From contig NZ_NBDP01000003.1 of assembly GCF_004123845.1 (NCBI RefSeq), positions 1 through 64,000 on the forward strand: 64,000 nt of DNA, read 5' to 3'. The first letter of the stretch is position 1. Every line of letters begins with the position of its first letter. The stretch is from Allobosea sp. Tri-44 (GTDB lineage Bacteria > Pseudomonadota > Alphaproteobacteria > Rhizobiales > Beijerinckiaceae). Below are positions 26,923-34,971 of the stretch, piece after piece. The position numbers were made by a program, and so were the translations under genes. Below the pieces are notes generated by a model, which worked only from the letters and a program-made list of their open reading frames with translations, was not told the DNA's origin and searched no databases.

Positions 26923-29232
26923 ATGCGTCCGATGAAATTCGGGATGGGCCAGCCGGTGCGGCGGGTCGAGGATCAGCGCCTCACCACCGGCACAGGCCGC
27001 TATACCGACGACACCGCGGTCGAAGGTGCGCTGCACGCCTATGTGCTGCGCTCGCCGCACGCGCACGCGACCTTCAAGATCGTCGACAAGGAGACGGCCA
27101 GCAAGCGCAAGGGCGTCAAGCTGATCCTGACCGGCGAGGACGTTGCCCATCTCGGCGACATCCCCTGCAAGGGGCTGATCAAGGACATCGCCGGCGAGGA
27201 TGTGAAGCCTAATCCGGTGCCCGTGCTGCCCACCGATACGGTGCGCCATGTCGGCGAAGCCATCGCCTTCATCGTCGCCGAGACGCTCGACCAGGCGCGC
27301 GACGCGGCCGAGGCGATCGAGATCGAGTTCGAGACGCTGCCTTCGATCACCGGCATAGCCGAGGCGCTCGAGGGTAAGGCGCCGCAGGTCTGGCCGGACC
27401 GCGACGGCAATGTCGCCTTCGAGGCGGAGCAGGGCAATCGCGACAAGACCGAGAAGGCCTTTGCCAAGGCTGATCGGACGGTCTCGGTGACCATCGTCAA
27501 CAACCGCCTCGCCTCCAATTACATGGAGACGCGGGCCTGCATCGCCGAATACGACAAGACGGACAAGCGCTGGACCCTGACGCTCGGCAGCCAGGGCAGT
27601 CATGGCACGCGCGAGATTCTCGCCGACTACATCCTCAAGGTTCCCCAGTCCCGCATCCGGGTGATCACCCCCGATGTCGGCGGCGGCTTCGGCACCAAGA
27701 TCTTCATGTACCGCGAATACCCGCTGACCATGGTCGCGGCCGAGATGCTGAAGCGGCCGGTGCGCTGGGTCGCCGATCGCACCGAGCATTTCCTCGCCGA
27801 CACCCATGGCCGCGCCAACCTCAGCACCGCGACGATGGCGCTCGACAAGCGCGGCAAGTTCATCGGCCTCAAGGTCGATCTCGCCGCCGATATGGGCGCC
27901 TATCTCTCGCAGTATGGGCCTTTCATCCCCTGGGTCGGCACGACGATGACGCCGGGCTGCTACAACATCCCGGCGGTGCATGTCCGCTTCCGCGGCGTCT
28001 TTACCAACACCACGCCGGTCGATGCCTATCGCGGCGCCGGGCGGCCCGAAGCGGCCTATCTGATCGAGCGGCTGGTCGATGCGATCGCGCGCGAGACCGG
28101 CAAGACGCCGGATGCGGTGCGCGCGCAGAACTTCGTCAAGCCGAGCGAGATGCCGCACAAGACGCAGACTGGTCCGGTCTACGATTCCGGCGAGTTCGAG
28201 GGCCATATGCGCCGCGCCATGGAGGTGGCGGACTGGAAGGGCTTCAAGAGCCGCCTGAAAGCCTCGCAGAAGGCCGGCAAAATTCGCGGCATCGGTCTCG
28301 CCTGCTATATCGAGGCCTGCGGCGGCGGCGGGTCGGAGAGCTCGACCGTGATCCTGGAGAAGGATGGCACCGTCACCGTGCTGATCGGCACCCAGTCGAA
28401 CGGGCAGGGGCACGAGACCGCCTATTCGCAGCTGGTGTCGCAGCATCTCGACATCCCGATGGACCGCATCAAGGTCATCCAGGGCGATACCGATCGGGTC
28501 GCGACCGGCTCCGGTACCGGCGGTTCCCGTTCGATCCCTGTCGGTGGCGCGGCCCTCAACGCGGCGACCGGCATCCTTGCCGACAACCTGAAGAGCCTCG
28601 CCTCGGACGCGCTCGAAGCCGCTCCCGGCGACCTTGAGATCGTCGATGGCGCGGTCCGCATTGTCGGCACCGACAAGAAGCTCGATCTCAAGGCGATCGC
28701 CAATCTGCCCGGCGCCAAGGCCGAGCAGCTCAGCGTCCATCAGAGCTGGACGCCGCCGGAGGCGACCTATCCGAACGGCACCCATGTGGTCGAGCTCGAG
28801 GTCGATCCGGCGACCGGCGGCACCGAGATCCAGAACTATGTCGTGGTCGACGATTTCGGCGTGACGCTGAATCCGATCATGCTGCAGGGTCAGGTCCATG
28901 GCGGTGCGGCGCAGGGCATCGGCCAGGCGCTGATGGAGGAGATCCGCTTCGACGATTCCGGCCAGATGTTGACCGCGACCTTCATGGACTATGCCCTGCC
29001 GCGTGCGATCGACATCCCGAACTTCCATTTCGAGACCCGCAACGTGCCTTGCGTCACCAACGCCCTCGGCGTGAAGGGCGCGGGCGAGGCCGGTGCGATC
29101 GGCGCCTGCCCGGCGGTCATGAACGCCATGGTCGATGCGCTGGACCGCGCCGCCGGCATCAAGGCGATCGACATGCCGGCGACGCCGGCCAAGGTATTCG
29201 GGACGCTGAAGGAAGCCGGCTATCCGCTTTGA
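26923..29232 (+). CDS. Orphan molybdopterin-binding subunit, xanthine dehydrogenase/CoxL family
   Basis: A 769-residue large subunit of the molybdenum hydroxylase family. After an a/b hammerhead domain (about 1-130) come MoCo-domain motifs: GGGFGTKIF near 252, DAYRGAGRPEA near 370 and the catalytic-Glu motif GVKGAGEAGAIG near 715. The AYRGAGR loop marks the form II CoxL-like group, not true CO dehydrogenase (AYRCSFR). GAAGGAAG precedes the ATG. The usual FAD (CoxM) and 2Fe-2S (CoxS) subunits are not adjacent; two c-type cytochromes follow instead. Likely oxidises an aldehyde, purine or N-heterocycle; substrate unknown. Confidence 0.88.
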   Translation: MRPMKFGMGQPVRRVEDQRLTTGTGRYTDDTAVEGALHAYVLRSPHAHATFKIVDKETASKRKGVKLILTGEDVAHLGDIPCKGLIKDIAGEDVKPNPVPVLPTDTVRHVGEAIAFIVAETLDQARDAAEAIEIEFETLPSITGIAEALEGKAPQVWPDRDGNVAFEAEQGNRDKTEKAFAKADRTVSVTIVNNRLASNYMETRACIAEYDKTDKRWTLTLGSQGSHGTREILADYILKVPQSRIRVITPDVGGGFGTKIFMYREYPLTMVAAEMLKRPVRWVADRTEHFLADTHGRANLSTATMALDKRGKFIGLKVDLAADMGAYLSQYGPFIPWVGTTMTPGCYNIPAVHVRFRGVFTNTTPVDAYRGAGRPEAAYLIERLVDAIARETGKTPDAVRAQNFVKPSEMPHKTQTGPVYDSGEFEGHMRRAMEVADWKGFKSRLKASQKAGKIRGIGLACYIEACGGGGSESSTVILEKDGTVTVLIGTQSNGQGHETAYSQLVSQHLDIPMDRIKVIQGDTDRVATGSGTGGSRSIPVGGAALNAATGILADNLKSLASDALEAAPGDLEIVDGAVRIVGTDKKLDLKAIANLPGAKAEQLSVHQSWTPPEATYPNGTHVVELEVDPATGGTEIQNYVVVDDFGVTLNPIMLQGQVHGGAAQGIGQALMEEIRFDDSGQMLTATFMDYALPRAIDIPNFHFETRNVPCVTNALGVKGAGEAGAIGACPAVMNAMVDALDRAAGIKAIDMPATPAKVFGTLKEAGYPL

Positions 29233-29365
29233 CGCAAGGCGCTGATTGCGCTTCTGCAATGATATTCACGACAATGCGACTTGGCGCTGTCGTGCCCATA
29301 CGTTGATCTGGAAGAGTTCAAAACAGCGCCTGTTCGGGCGCATGTCTTCCGGAGGATTCCCGCGC

Positions 29366-29797
29366 ATGCTTCGTTCTGCTTTCGTCGCCCTCGGCCTTGC
29401 CGTCGGCGTCTCTGCCGTTCTGGCCCAGGCCAACCCGATCGCCGAACGGCGCGACACGATGAAGGCCGTCGGCGCCGCGACGCGCGATGGCGCTGCTATG
29501 GCCAAGGGCGAGGCGCCGTTCGACGCCGCCAAGGCGCAGGCGGTGTTCAAGGCTTATGGCGATGCCGCCAAGAAGATGCCGGGCCTCTATCCGGATACCG
29601 CCAAGACCGGCGGCGAGACCACGGCGGCGCCGAAGATCTGGGAAGACCAGGCCGGCTTCAAGGCCGCCTTCGCCAAGTTCGAGGGCGATGCTGGCAAGGG
29701 CGCTGCGGTGACCGATCTCGCCGGCTTCCGCACCGCCTTCGGGGACGCCACCAAGAATTGCGGCGGCTGCCACGAGACCTACCGCATCAAGAAGTGA
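29366..29797 (+). CDS. Cytochrome c' (class II cytochrome c)
   Basis: A 143-residue periplasmic cytochrome. MLRSAFVALGLAVGVSAVLAQA is a signal peptide. The mature part is a four-helix bundle ending in the single heme motif CGGCHETYRIK, the class II arrangement with heme at the C-terminus. GGAGGA lies nine bases before the ATG. Such proteins bind NO or transfer electrons. It lies between the CoxL-like gene and a diheme cytochrome on the same strand. A short tandem repeat and a terminator hairpin follow. Confidence 0.92.
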   Translation: MLRSAFVALGLAVGVSAVLAQANPIAERRDTMKAVGAATRDGAAMAKGEAPFDAAKAQAVFKAYGDAAKKMPGLYPDTAKTGGETTAAPKIWEDQAGFKAAFAKFEGDAGKGAAVTDLAGFRTAFGDATKNCGGCHETYRIKK

Positions 29798-29814
29798 TGG
29801 CGGTCTGACGCTGC

Positions 29815-29840
29815 CAGATTTGACCTGCAGATTTGACCTG
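29815..29840 (+). repeat. Perfect tandem 13-mer
   Basis: CAGATTTGACCTG occurs twice in tandem (29815-29827 and 29828-29840) just after the cytochrome c' stop and before the terminator hairpin. Probably a slippage duplication. Confidence 0.6.
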
Positions 29841-29846
29841 ATCGAA

Positions 29847-29875
29847 GGAGCGGGCTTCCTTGTGAGGCCCGCTCC
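29847..29875 (+). terminator. Terminator hairpin after cytochrome c'
   Basis: GGAGCGGGC and GCCCGCTCC form a perfect 9-bp stem with an 11-base loop. The downstream run is ATTCG, so T-richness is low. A second hairpin, CCCGGGC-GTTGTTT-GCCCGGG, lies at about 29915-29935, so read-through into the diheme cytochrome gene may be limited. Confidence 0.55.
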
Positions 29876-29953
29876 ATTCGCGTCGGCGGCCTCCGGAACG
29901 AACCGTGTCGCGACCCGGGCGTTGTTTGCCCGGGACAACTTGACGAGGAACCG

Positions 29954-30889
29954 ATGCGCCGCCTGCTGATCACGCTTCTGGTCTTCATCGCGCTCGGCGC
30001 TGCCGGCTTCTTCGTCCTCACCGATCCACGCGTGGTCTCGCCGGGTCCCGAGGTCGGTACATTGCCGGCGCCCGACATCGAGAACGGCAAGCTGCTGTTT
30101 GCGGCCGGCGGCTGCGCCTCGTGCCACGCTACGCCCGGACAGGAGGACAAGACGAGGCTCGGCGGCGGGCTGGTGCTGGACTCGCCCTTCGGCAAGTTTC
30201 ATGTGCCGAACATCTCGCCGCATACGCGCGACGGCATCGGCAACTGGGGCACGGCGGATTTCATCCAGGCGATGACCGCTGGCGTCTCGCCCTCAGGCCA
30301 GCACTATTATCCGGCCTTTCCCTACACCTCATACCGGCTGATGCCTCCCAAGGCTGTCGCCGATCTCCTCGCCTATATCCGCACGCTGCCGTCGGTGGAG
30401 GGCAGGGCGCCCGGCCATGAGCTCGGCTTTCCCTACAATATCCGCCGCGCTGTGGGCGGCTGGAAGCTGTTGTTCTTTGACGGGACGCCGTTCAAGGCCG
30501 ATCCATCGAAGAGCGAGGAATGGAATCGCGGCGCCTACCTTGTGAACGGGCCGGGCCATTGCGCCGAATGCCATTCCAGCCGCAACCAGTTCGGCGCCGT
30601 CGTCCGGGCGACGCGCTTTGCCGGCGGGCCCGATCCGGACGGCAAGGGCTGGGTTCCGAACATCACCCAGGCCGAGGGCGGCCTCGGGAAATGGTCGAAG
30701 TCCGAGATCGCCGAACTGCTCAAGACCGGCTTCACGCCGAGCTTCGACAGCGTCGGCGGCTCGATGGCGGCAGTGGTACGCAACATGGCGCAATTGTCGG
30801 ATGCCGACCGGCTGGCGATGGCGGAATACCTGAAGTCGCTGCCGGCAGTGCAGGGGCCGCCGCGGCCGCAGAAGGCGGCGGGCGGGTAA
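29954..30889 (+). CDS. Diheme cytochrome c
   Basis: A 311-residue cytochrome with an N-terminal TM helix or uncleaved signal (LLITLLVFIALGAAGFFVL) and two class I heme domains: CASCHATPGQEDKT near residue 53 and CAECHSSRNQFG near residue 200. Each is followed by a P-N-I-S/T segment (VPNISPHTRDGIG and VPNITQAEGGLGKW). This layout matches the cytochrome subunits of membrane-linked alcohol and aldehyde dehydrogenases. It could take electrons from the CoxL-like enzyme to the respiratory chain; that link is inference. It converges on the XRE-cupin gene. Confidence 0.9.
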   Translation: MRRLLITLLVFIALGAAGFFVLTDPRVVSPGPEVGTLPAPDIENGKLLFAAGGCASCHATPGQEDKTRLGGGLVLDSPFGKFHVPNISPHTRDGIGNWGTADFIQAMTAGVSPSGQHYYPAFPYTSYRLMPPKAVADLLAYIRTLPSVEGRAPGHELGFPYNIRRAVGGWKLLFFDGTPFKADPSKSEEWNRGAYLVNGPGHCAECHSSRNQFGAVVRATRFAGGPDPDGKGWVPNITQAEGGLGKWSKSEIAELLKTGFTPSFDSVGGSMAAVVRNMAQLSDADRLAMAEYLKSLPAVQGPPRPQKAAGG

Positions 30890-30925
30890 GGTGATGAAGG
30901 CTGGGGCTGCTTTACGAAGCGGCCT

Positions 30926-31546
30926 TCAGTCCATCACTGCCGCCTTGAGGATGCAGACCATCAAGGCCGTGCCCGGCTGGCCGCTGACGCAGCGGACGAC
31001 GTGTTGGCGGTCGCAGCGATAGCGCAAGGTCTCGCCGGCTTTGGCGCGCTGGGTGATGCCGCCGACCTCGACCTCGAATTCGCCGGCGCTGACCGAAAGC
31101 GATTCGATCGAGCCGCGCTGGTGGCCTTCGGAATCGAGCTCGCCGCCGGGCTCGGCGCTGACCTCGTACCATTGCAGCCATTCGACGGTCTTGATCCAGC
31201 CGATGATGGCGAGGCGCAGCTTGCCGTCTTCGGAGACCAGGATCGGCGTGTCGGGCCGCGCGATCTTCTCGATGAAGGCCTCTTCCTCATTGGTCGAGAG
31301 CACGCGCTCGATCGAGACGTCGAGCGCCTGCGACAGCCGCCAGATCGTCGCCAGCGTCGGATTGGTCTCGTTGCGCTCGATCTGGCTGATGATCGACTTG
31401 GCGACGCCGGACTGCTCGGCCAGCTCCGAAAGCGAGAGGTTATAGGCTTTGCGCAGGCGCTGGATCGTCTTGCCGAGTTGACCCGAGATCACCTGCGCGC
31501 CCGATTCCAGCTCGCGCCCGCCACGTTCCCTGGTTTCGATGCCCAT
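30926..31546 (-). CDS. XRE family transcriptional regulator with C-terminal cupin
   Basis: A 206-residue regulator. The helix-turn-helix (about 22-80) reads LGKTIQRLRKAYNLSLSELAEQSGVAKSIISQIERNETNPTLATIWRLSQALDVSIERVL. A cupin_2 fold follows (about 130-200, with GELDSEGHQRGSIESLSVSAGEFEVEVGG). Members control amino-acid, polyamine or exporter genes in response to a small ligand. A DMT exporter gene ends 104 bases upstream on the same strand, so self-control together with that transporter is plausible. No operator was identified. Confidence 0.9.
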   Translation of the reverse strand: MGIETRERGGRELESGAQVISGQLGKTIQRLRKAYNLSLSELAEQSGVAKSIISQIERNETNPTLATIWRLSQALDVSIERVLSTNEEEAFIEKIARPDTPILVSEDGKLRLAIIGWIKTVEWLQWYEVSAEPGGELDSEGHQRGSIESLSVSAGEFEVEVGGITQRAKAGETLRYRCDRQHVVRCVSGQPGTALMVCILKAAVMD

Positions 31547-31650
31547 TGTGCTCTTGCCTGCCGTCGCGCCCGATCCGTTTGGGATAGAGAACGATTGTTT
31601 GTCTTAGCGGACAATGCCTCGGATCGCTCCAAGCGGCAAGTCGAGCCGGT

Positions 31651-32664
31651 TCAGACCGAGCGGGTCGGGCCGGCCTCGCGGGTTTCTTTCTTGAGCAGGC
31701 CGAGCTGCTGCTCGCGCAGGATGACGTAGATGCCTGACGCGATCACGATCAGCGAGCCGATCAGCACCGCCAGGACCGGCCATTCGCCGAAGACGAACCA
31801 GCCGAGCGCCGTCGCCCAGATCATCGTCGAATATTCGAAGGGCGCGATCAGCGAGGCGTCGCCATAGCGATAGGCCTGGACCAGCAGCATCTGGCCGAGG
31901 CCGCCGAGCACGCCGATCACGACGAGCAGCAGGAAGTCCTTCCAGTCCGGCACGGTCCAGCCGAGCGCGAGCGTCAGCAGGCCGAGCAGCGATGTCATGC
32001 ACATGAAGTAGAAGACGATGGCGCCGGTCTTTTCGGTCTGGGTCAGAAGCCGGACCTCGATCGAAGCGAAGGCGGCGCAGAAGGCGCCGCCGAGCGCGAG
32101 CAGCGCGCCGATGGCAGGCCCGCCCGAGAGACCATGGCCGAAGCCTTGCGCGCCCATATGCGGGGAGAGCATCAAGAGCACGCCGAGGAAGCCGACCGCG
32201 ACGGCGGTCCAGCGGTAGATGCGGACCCGTTCCTTCAGGATCAGAGCTGCCAGCACCACGACGATCAGCGGTGCGGCGTAGCCGATCGCGACCGCGTCCG
32301 AGAGCGGCAGCAGGTGCAGCGCGGCGAAGCCGAGGAACATGCCGGTCGAGCCGATGACGCCGCGCTTGAGATGGCCACGCAGATTGCTGGTCTTGAGCGC
32401 CTCGGGGAATTCATGGCGCCAGGCCAGCCAGATCATCAGCGGGATCAGCGCGAAGAACGAGCGGAAGAAGACGAGCTCGCCGGTCGGATAGCGCGAGGCC
32501 AGCGTCTTGATGCCGGCCGACATCAGCGTGAACGACAGGGCCGAAAGCAGCTTGAGGCTGATGCCGAGGAGCGGTGACAAGGCTGAAAGGTCGGGCAGGA
32601 GGAATGGAGGTCTTGTGCAAGACCTCCATTCCTTAGACCACGAGCGTGGAGCCGTTCCAAGCAC
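31651..32664 (-). CDS. DMT superfamily transporter (EamA domains)
   Basis: About 310-337 residues with ten TM helices in two EamA halves, e.g. KLLSALSFTLMSAGIKTLA, GVIGSTGMFLGFAALHLLPLSDAVAIGYAAPL and LLLVVIGVLGGLGQMLLVQAYRYGDASLIAPFEYS. It probably exports metabolites or amino acids. The start is unresolved: the frame runs to a GTG at 32664, but the first helix begins near 32570 and a TTG at 32580 is possible; neither has a good ribosome site. A perfect 15-bp inverted repeat (32601-32632) lies in this doubtful N-terminal region, so the shorter start is attractive. The adjacent XRE-cupin gene may regulate it. Confidence 0.85.
   Translation of the reverse strand: MLGTAPRSWSKEWRSCTRPPFLLPDLSALSPLLGISLKLLSALSFTLMSAGIKTLASRYPTGELVFFRSFFALIPLMIWLAWRHEFPEALKTSNLRGHLKRGVIGSTGMFLGFAALHLLPLSDAVAIGYAAPLIVVVLAALILKERVRIYRWTAVAVGFLGVLLMLSPHMGAQGFGHGLSGGPAIGALLALGGAFCAAFASIEVRLLTQTEKTGAIVFYFMCMTSLLGLLTLALGWTVPDWKDFLLLVVIGVLGGLGQMLLVQAYRYGDASLIAPFEYSTMIWATALGWFVFGEWPVLAVLIGSLIVIASGIYVILREQQLGLLKKETREAGPTRSV
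32601..32632. promoter_or_regulatory. Perfect 15-bp inverted repeat upstream of the DMT transporter
   Basis: GGAATGGAGGTCTTG and CAAGACCTCCATTCC are exact reverse complements separated by TG. It lies between the acetyltransferase stop and the likely DMT start. No T-run follows on either strand, so it is not an obvious terminator. An operator for the XRE-cupin regulator, or a 5' UTR hairpin, are the main options. Confidence 0.6.
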
Positions 32665-32713
32665 CTATGTTGCAAAGCGGACCGGCGCGGTGCGGGAGGC
32701 GATCGAACCCGGC

Positions 32714-33166
32714 TCAGATCATGCGATACTCGAGGATCTCGTCGTCCCGGTCGTCGAACGTACCGGTCGAGGTCCAGCCCAGATGCCGATAGAAGCCGTA
32801 GGAGCGGACGGCCGGGTCGGACGAGCAGCTGAGGAACAACCTGGCGAGGCCCAGCTCCCTGAAGTCCGCGACGACCAGGTTCAGCAAGGTCTTCCCTACA
32901 CCCTGTCCTTCATGCTCAGGCAGCAGCGCCAACACCGCGATCTCGCCGGTTTCGCGCTCGCCGAAGCAGTAGCCGACGATCTCATCGCCCTTTGTCGCGA
33001 CATGGCCCGGCAGGCTGCCATCGGCGATGGCGGCGCGCCAGCTCTCGAGCGTGACACCCGCTTCTGCGAGGCGCTCGACTGAGAAGGCGTTCTCCCGTGT
33101 TCTGCCGCGCAGGACGACGCAGGCGGGCGTGTCCTCGGGGACGGCTCGTCGATAGGCGATGGTCAT
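32714..33166 (-). CDS. GNAT family N-acetyltransferase
   Basis: A 150-residue GNAT enzyme. The acetyl-CoA-binding motif reads LALLPEHEGQGVGKTLLNLVVADFRELGLARLFLSCS near residues 78-113, followed by the usual YGFYRHLGWTSTG. It transfers an acetyl group from acetyl-CoA to an unidentified amine. It lies between an SDR gene and the DMT transporter gene on the same strand, with a 66-base gap to the SDR. Confidence 0.9.
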   Translation of the reverse strand: MTIAYRRAVPEDTPACVVLRGRTRENAFSVERLAEAGVTLESWRAAIADGSLPGHVATKGDEIVGYCFGERETGEIAVLALLPEHEGQGVGKTLLNLVVADFRELGLARLFLSCSSDPAVRSYGFYRHLGWTSTGTFDDRDDEILEYRMI

Positions 33167-33232
33167 CGGTCTCAGTTTGGTACTGGAGGTGAAAGCCGGA
33201 GCGCGCCCTGACGCGCCCCGGCCGGCCCGGTG

Positions 33233-34012
33233 TCAGAAGTTCGTCCGGAACGAACCACCGTCGATCAGGAAGTTCTGGCCGGTGATGTAGCCGGCATGGG
33301 CGCTGGAAATGAAGGCGCAGAGCTTGCCGAATTCGTCGGGCGTGCCGAGGCGGCCGGCCGGGACAGCAGCGAGCCGCCGCTTCGTCGCTTCCTCGATGCT
33401 GATGCCCTGCATCTCGGCGACCTTGTTTGTCGCGGTCTTGATCCGATCCGTATCGAACACTCCCGGCAGGATGTTGTTGATGGTGACGTTGGCGTGGGCG
33501 ATTTCCCGCGCCACGCCGGCGAGGAAGGCGGTCAGGCCGGCGCGGGCGGCGGAGGAGACGTCGAGCCCGGTCAGCGGGGTCAGCACGCTCGCCGAGGTGA
33601 TGTTGACGATACGGCCGAAGCGCCGCTCGATCATGCCGTCGACGACACGCTGCACCAGCTCCAGCGGCGTCGCCATGTTCTGCGCGACGCCTTCGAGCAG
33701 CGCCTCGCGTGTCACCTCGCGGAAGGGCTTGGGCGGCGGGCCGCCATTGTTGTTGACGAGGATGTCGGGGCTCGGCGCCGCAGCGAGCAGCGCGTCCTGG
33801 CCGGCCTTGGTCGAGACGTCGGCGACGACGGCGATGACAGTGGCGCCAGTGCTGGCGCGAATCGCGCTCGCGGTCTCCTCGAGCGTGGTCGCGTCGCGGC
33901 CGTTGACGACGACCGTGCAGCCCGCTTCGGCGAGCGCTTGCGCGCAGCCGCGGCCGAGCCCCTTGCTCGAGGCGCAAACGATGGCCGTGCGGCCGGCGAT
34001 ACCCAGATCCAT
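33233..34012 (-). CDS. SDR family protein with atypical catalytic site
   Basis: A 259-residue SDR starting MDLGIAGRTAIVCASSKGLGRGCA (GGGAGA five bases before the ATG). The nucleotide-binding CASSKGLG and NNNGGPPP motifs are present and the fold continues to YITGQNFLIDGGSFRTNF. Where classical members have YxxxK, this reads LDVSSAARAGLTAF, so neither catalytic Tyr nor Lys is in place. Related FabG-like proteins with a similar SNGARxG segment are known. It could use another mechanism or act as a binding protein. Substrate unknown. Confidence 0.87.
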   Translation of the reverse strand: MDLGIAGRTAIVCASSKGLGRGCAQALAEAGCTVVVNGRDATTLEETASAIRASTGATVIAVVADVSTKAGQDALLAAAPSPDILVNNNGGPPPKPFREVTREALLEGVAQNMATPLELVQRVVDGMIERRFGRIVNITSASVLTPLTGLDVSSAARAGLTAFLAGVAREIAHANVTINNILPGVFDTDRIKTATNKVAEMQGISIEEATKRRLAAVPAGRLGTPDEFGKLCAFISSAHAGYITGQNFLIDGGSFRTNF

Positions 34013-34137
34013 TGTCGTCTCCCGGAAAGGTCTCGTTCCTGTCAGGGGAGGCAAAGCATGGTTTCGCCGCCGCGTCATCAAAGCGTAGTGCAAATCAGAC
34101 ACACGCCGGAGGCATCGCAATAGATAGGCCAGCGAGC

Positions 34138-34971
34138 ATGAGCGACGATAGCGACGCCAAGCAGGTTCGCAGCATTTTCATCTCCGACCTGCATCTCGGC
34201 ACGCGTGGAGCGCAGGCGGATCTCGTGCTGGAGTTCCTGCGTGCCTATGACGCGCCGACGATCTACCTGGTCGGCGACATCATCGACGGCTGGCGGCTGA
34301 AGAGCGGCTGGTACTTCCCACAGTCCCACAACGACGTGGTGCAGAAGCTGCTGCGCAAGGTGCGCAAGGGTTCGAAGCTGGTCTATGTCACCGGCAACCA
34401 CGACGACTTCCTGCGCGACTATACCGGCCTGCAATTCGGCGGCATCACGCTGGTCGACGATATCGTCCACGAGACGGCCGACGGCAAGCGCATGCTCGTG
34501 ATCCATGGCGATCTGTTCGACCTTGTGGTGCGCAACGCCAAATGGCTCGCTCTGCTCGGTGACTGGGCCTACACGGTCGCGCTCGTGCTCAACCACGGCA
34601 TCAATCGGGTGCGCCGCGTCCTGCGCCTGCCGCACTGGTCGCTCTCGGCCTGGGCCAAGCACAAGGTCAAGAACGCGGTGAACTATATCGGCGAGTTCGA
34701 GCAGTGCCTCGCCGACGAAGCGCGCCGGCACAAGGCCGATGGCGTGATCTGCGGCCACATCCACCATGCCGCCCAGCGCGACATCGGCGGACTGACCTAT
34801 ATCAACACCGGCGACTGGGTCGAAAGCTGCACGGCCGTGGTCGAGCACGACGATGGCCGCTTCGAGATCGTGCGTTGGCCGCAGCACCGGTTGAAGGGCG
34901 AGAAGCCGGCGCTGCCGGCACCGGCTGCGACACGCCCCGCACCAGTTCCGAGCCTCGTCGAGGCGGCGTGA
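34138..34971 (+). CDS. Metallophosphoesterase (LpxH/PlcP-like)
   Basis: A 277-residue calcineurin-type phosphoesterase. Metal motifs are FISDLHLG near residue 15, GDIIDGW near 46, GNHDD near 83, HGD near 119 and CGHIHHAAQ near 202. Automated annotation would call it UDP-2,3-diacylglucosamine hydrolase (LpxH), but many alphaproteobacteria use LpxI instead. PlcP, the rhizobial phospholipase C that strips phosphate headgroups under phosphate starvation, belongs to this same family. The downstream overlapping glycosyltransferase gene supports the PlcP reading. I see no clear Pho box upstream. Confidence 0.85.
   Translation: MSDDSDAKQVRSIFISDLHLGTRGAQADLVLEFLRAYDAPTIYLVGDIIDGWRLKSGWYFPQSHNDVVQKLLRKVRKGSKLVYVTGNHDDFLRDYTGLQFGGITLVDDIVHETADGKRMLVIHGDLFDLVVRNAKWLALLGDWAYTVALVLNHGINRVRRVLRLPHWSLSAWAKHKVKNAVNYIGEFEQCLADEARRHKADGVICGHIHHAAQRDIGGLTYINTGDWVESCTAVVEHDDGRFEIVRWPQHRLKGEKPALPAPAATRPAPVPSLVEAA

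Noticed and set aside
26923..29232. CoxL-like gene as true carbon monoxide dehydrogenase
   Set aside because: The active-site loop reads AYRGAGR rather than AYRCSFR, and coxM and coxS are absent.
24967..29259. A 1430-codon minus-strand open frame
   Set aside because: It lies antisense to dctM, the rhodanese, the DUF3829 gene and the CoxL-like gene, is dominated by Arg, Asp, Gly and His, and has no domain. It is a high-GC shadow.
34020..34137. Possible Pho box upstream of the metallophosphoesterase
   Set aside because: Only one CTGTCA-like half site is present, without the second repeat at 11-base spacing.
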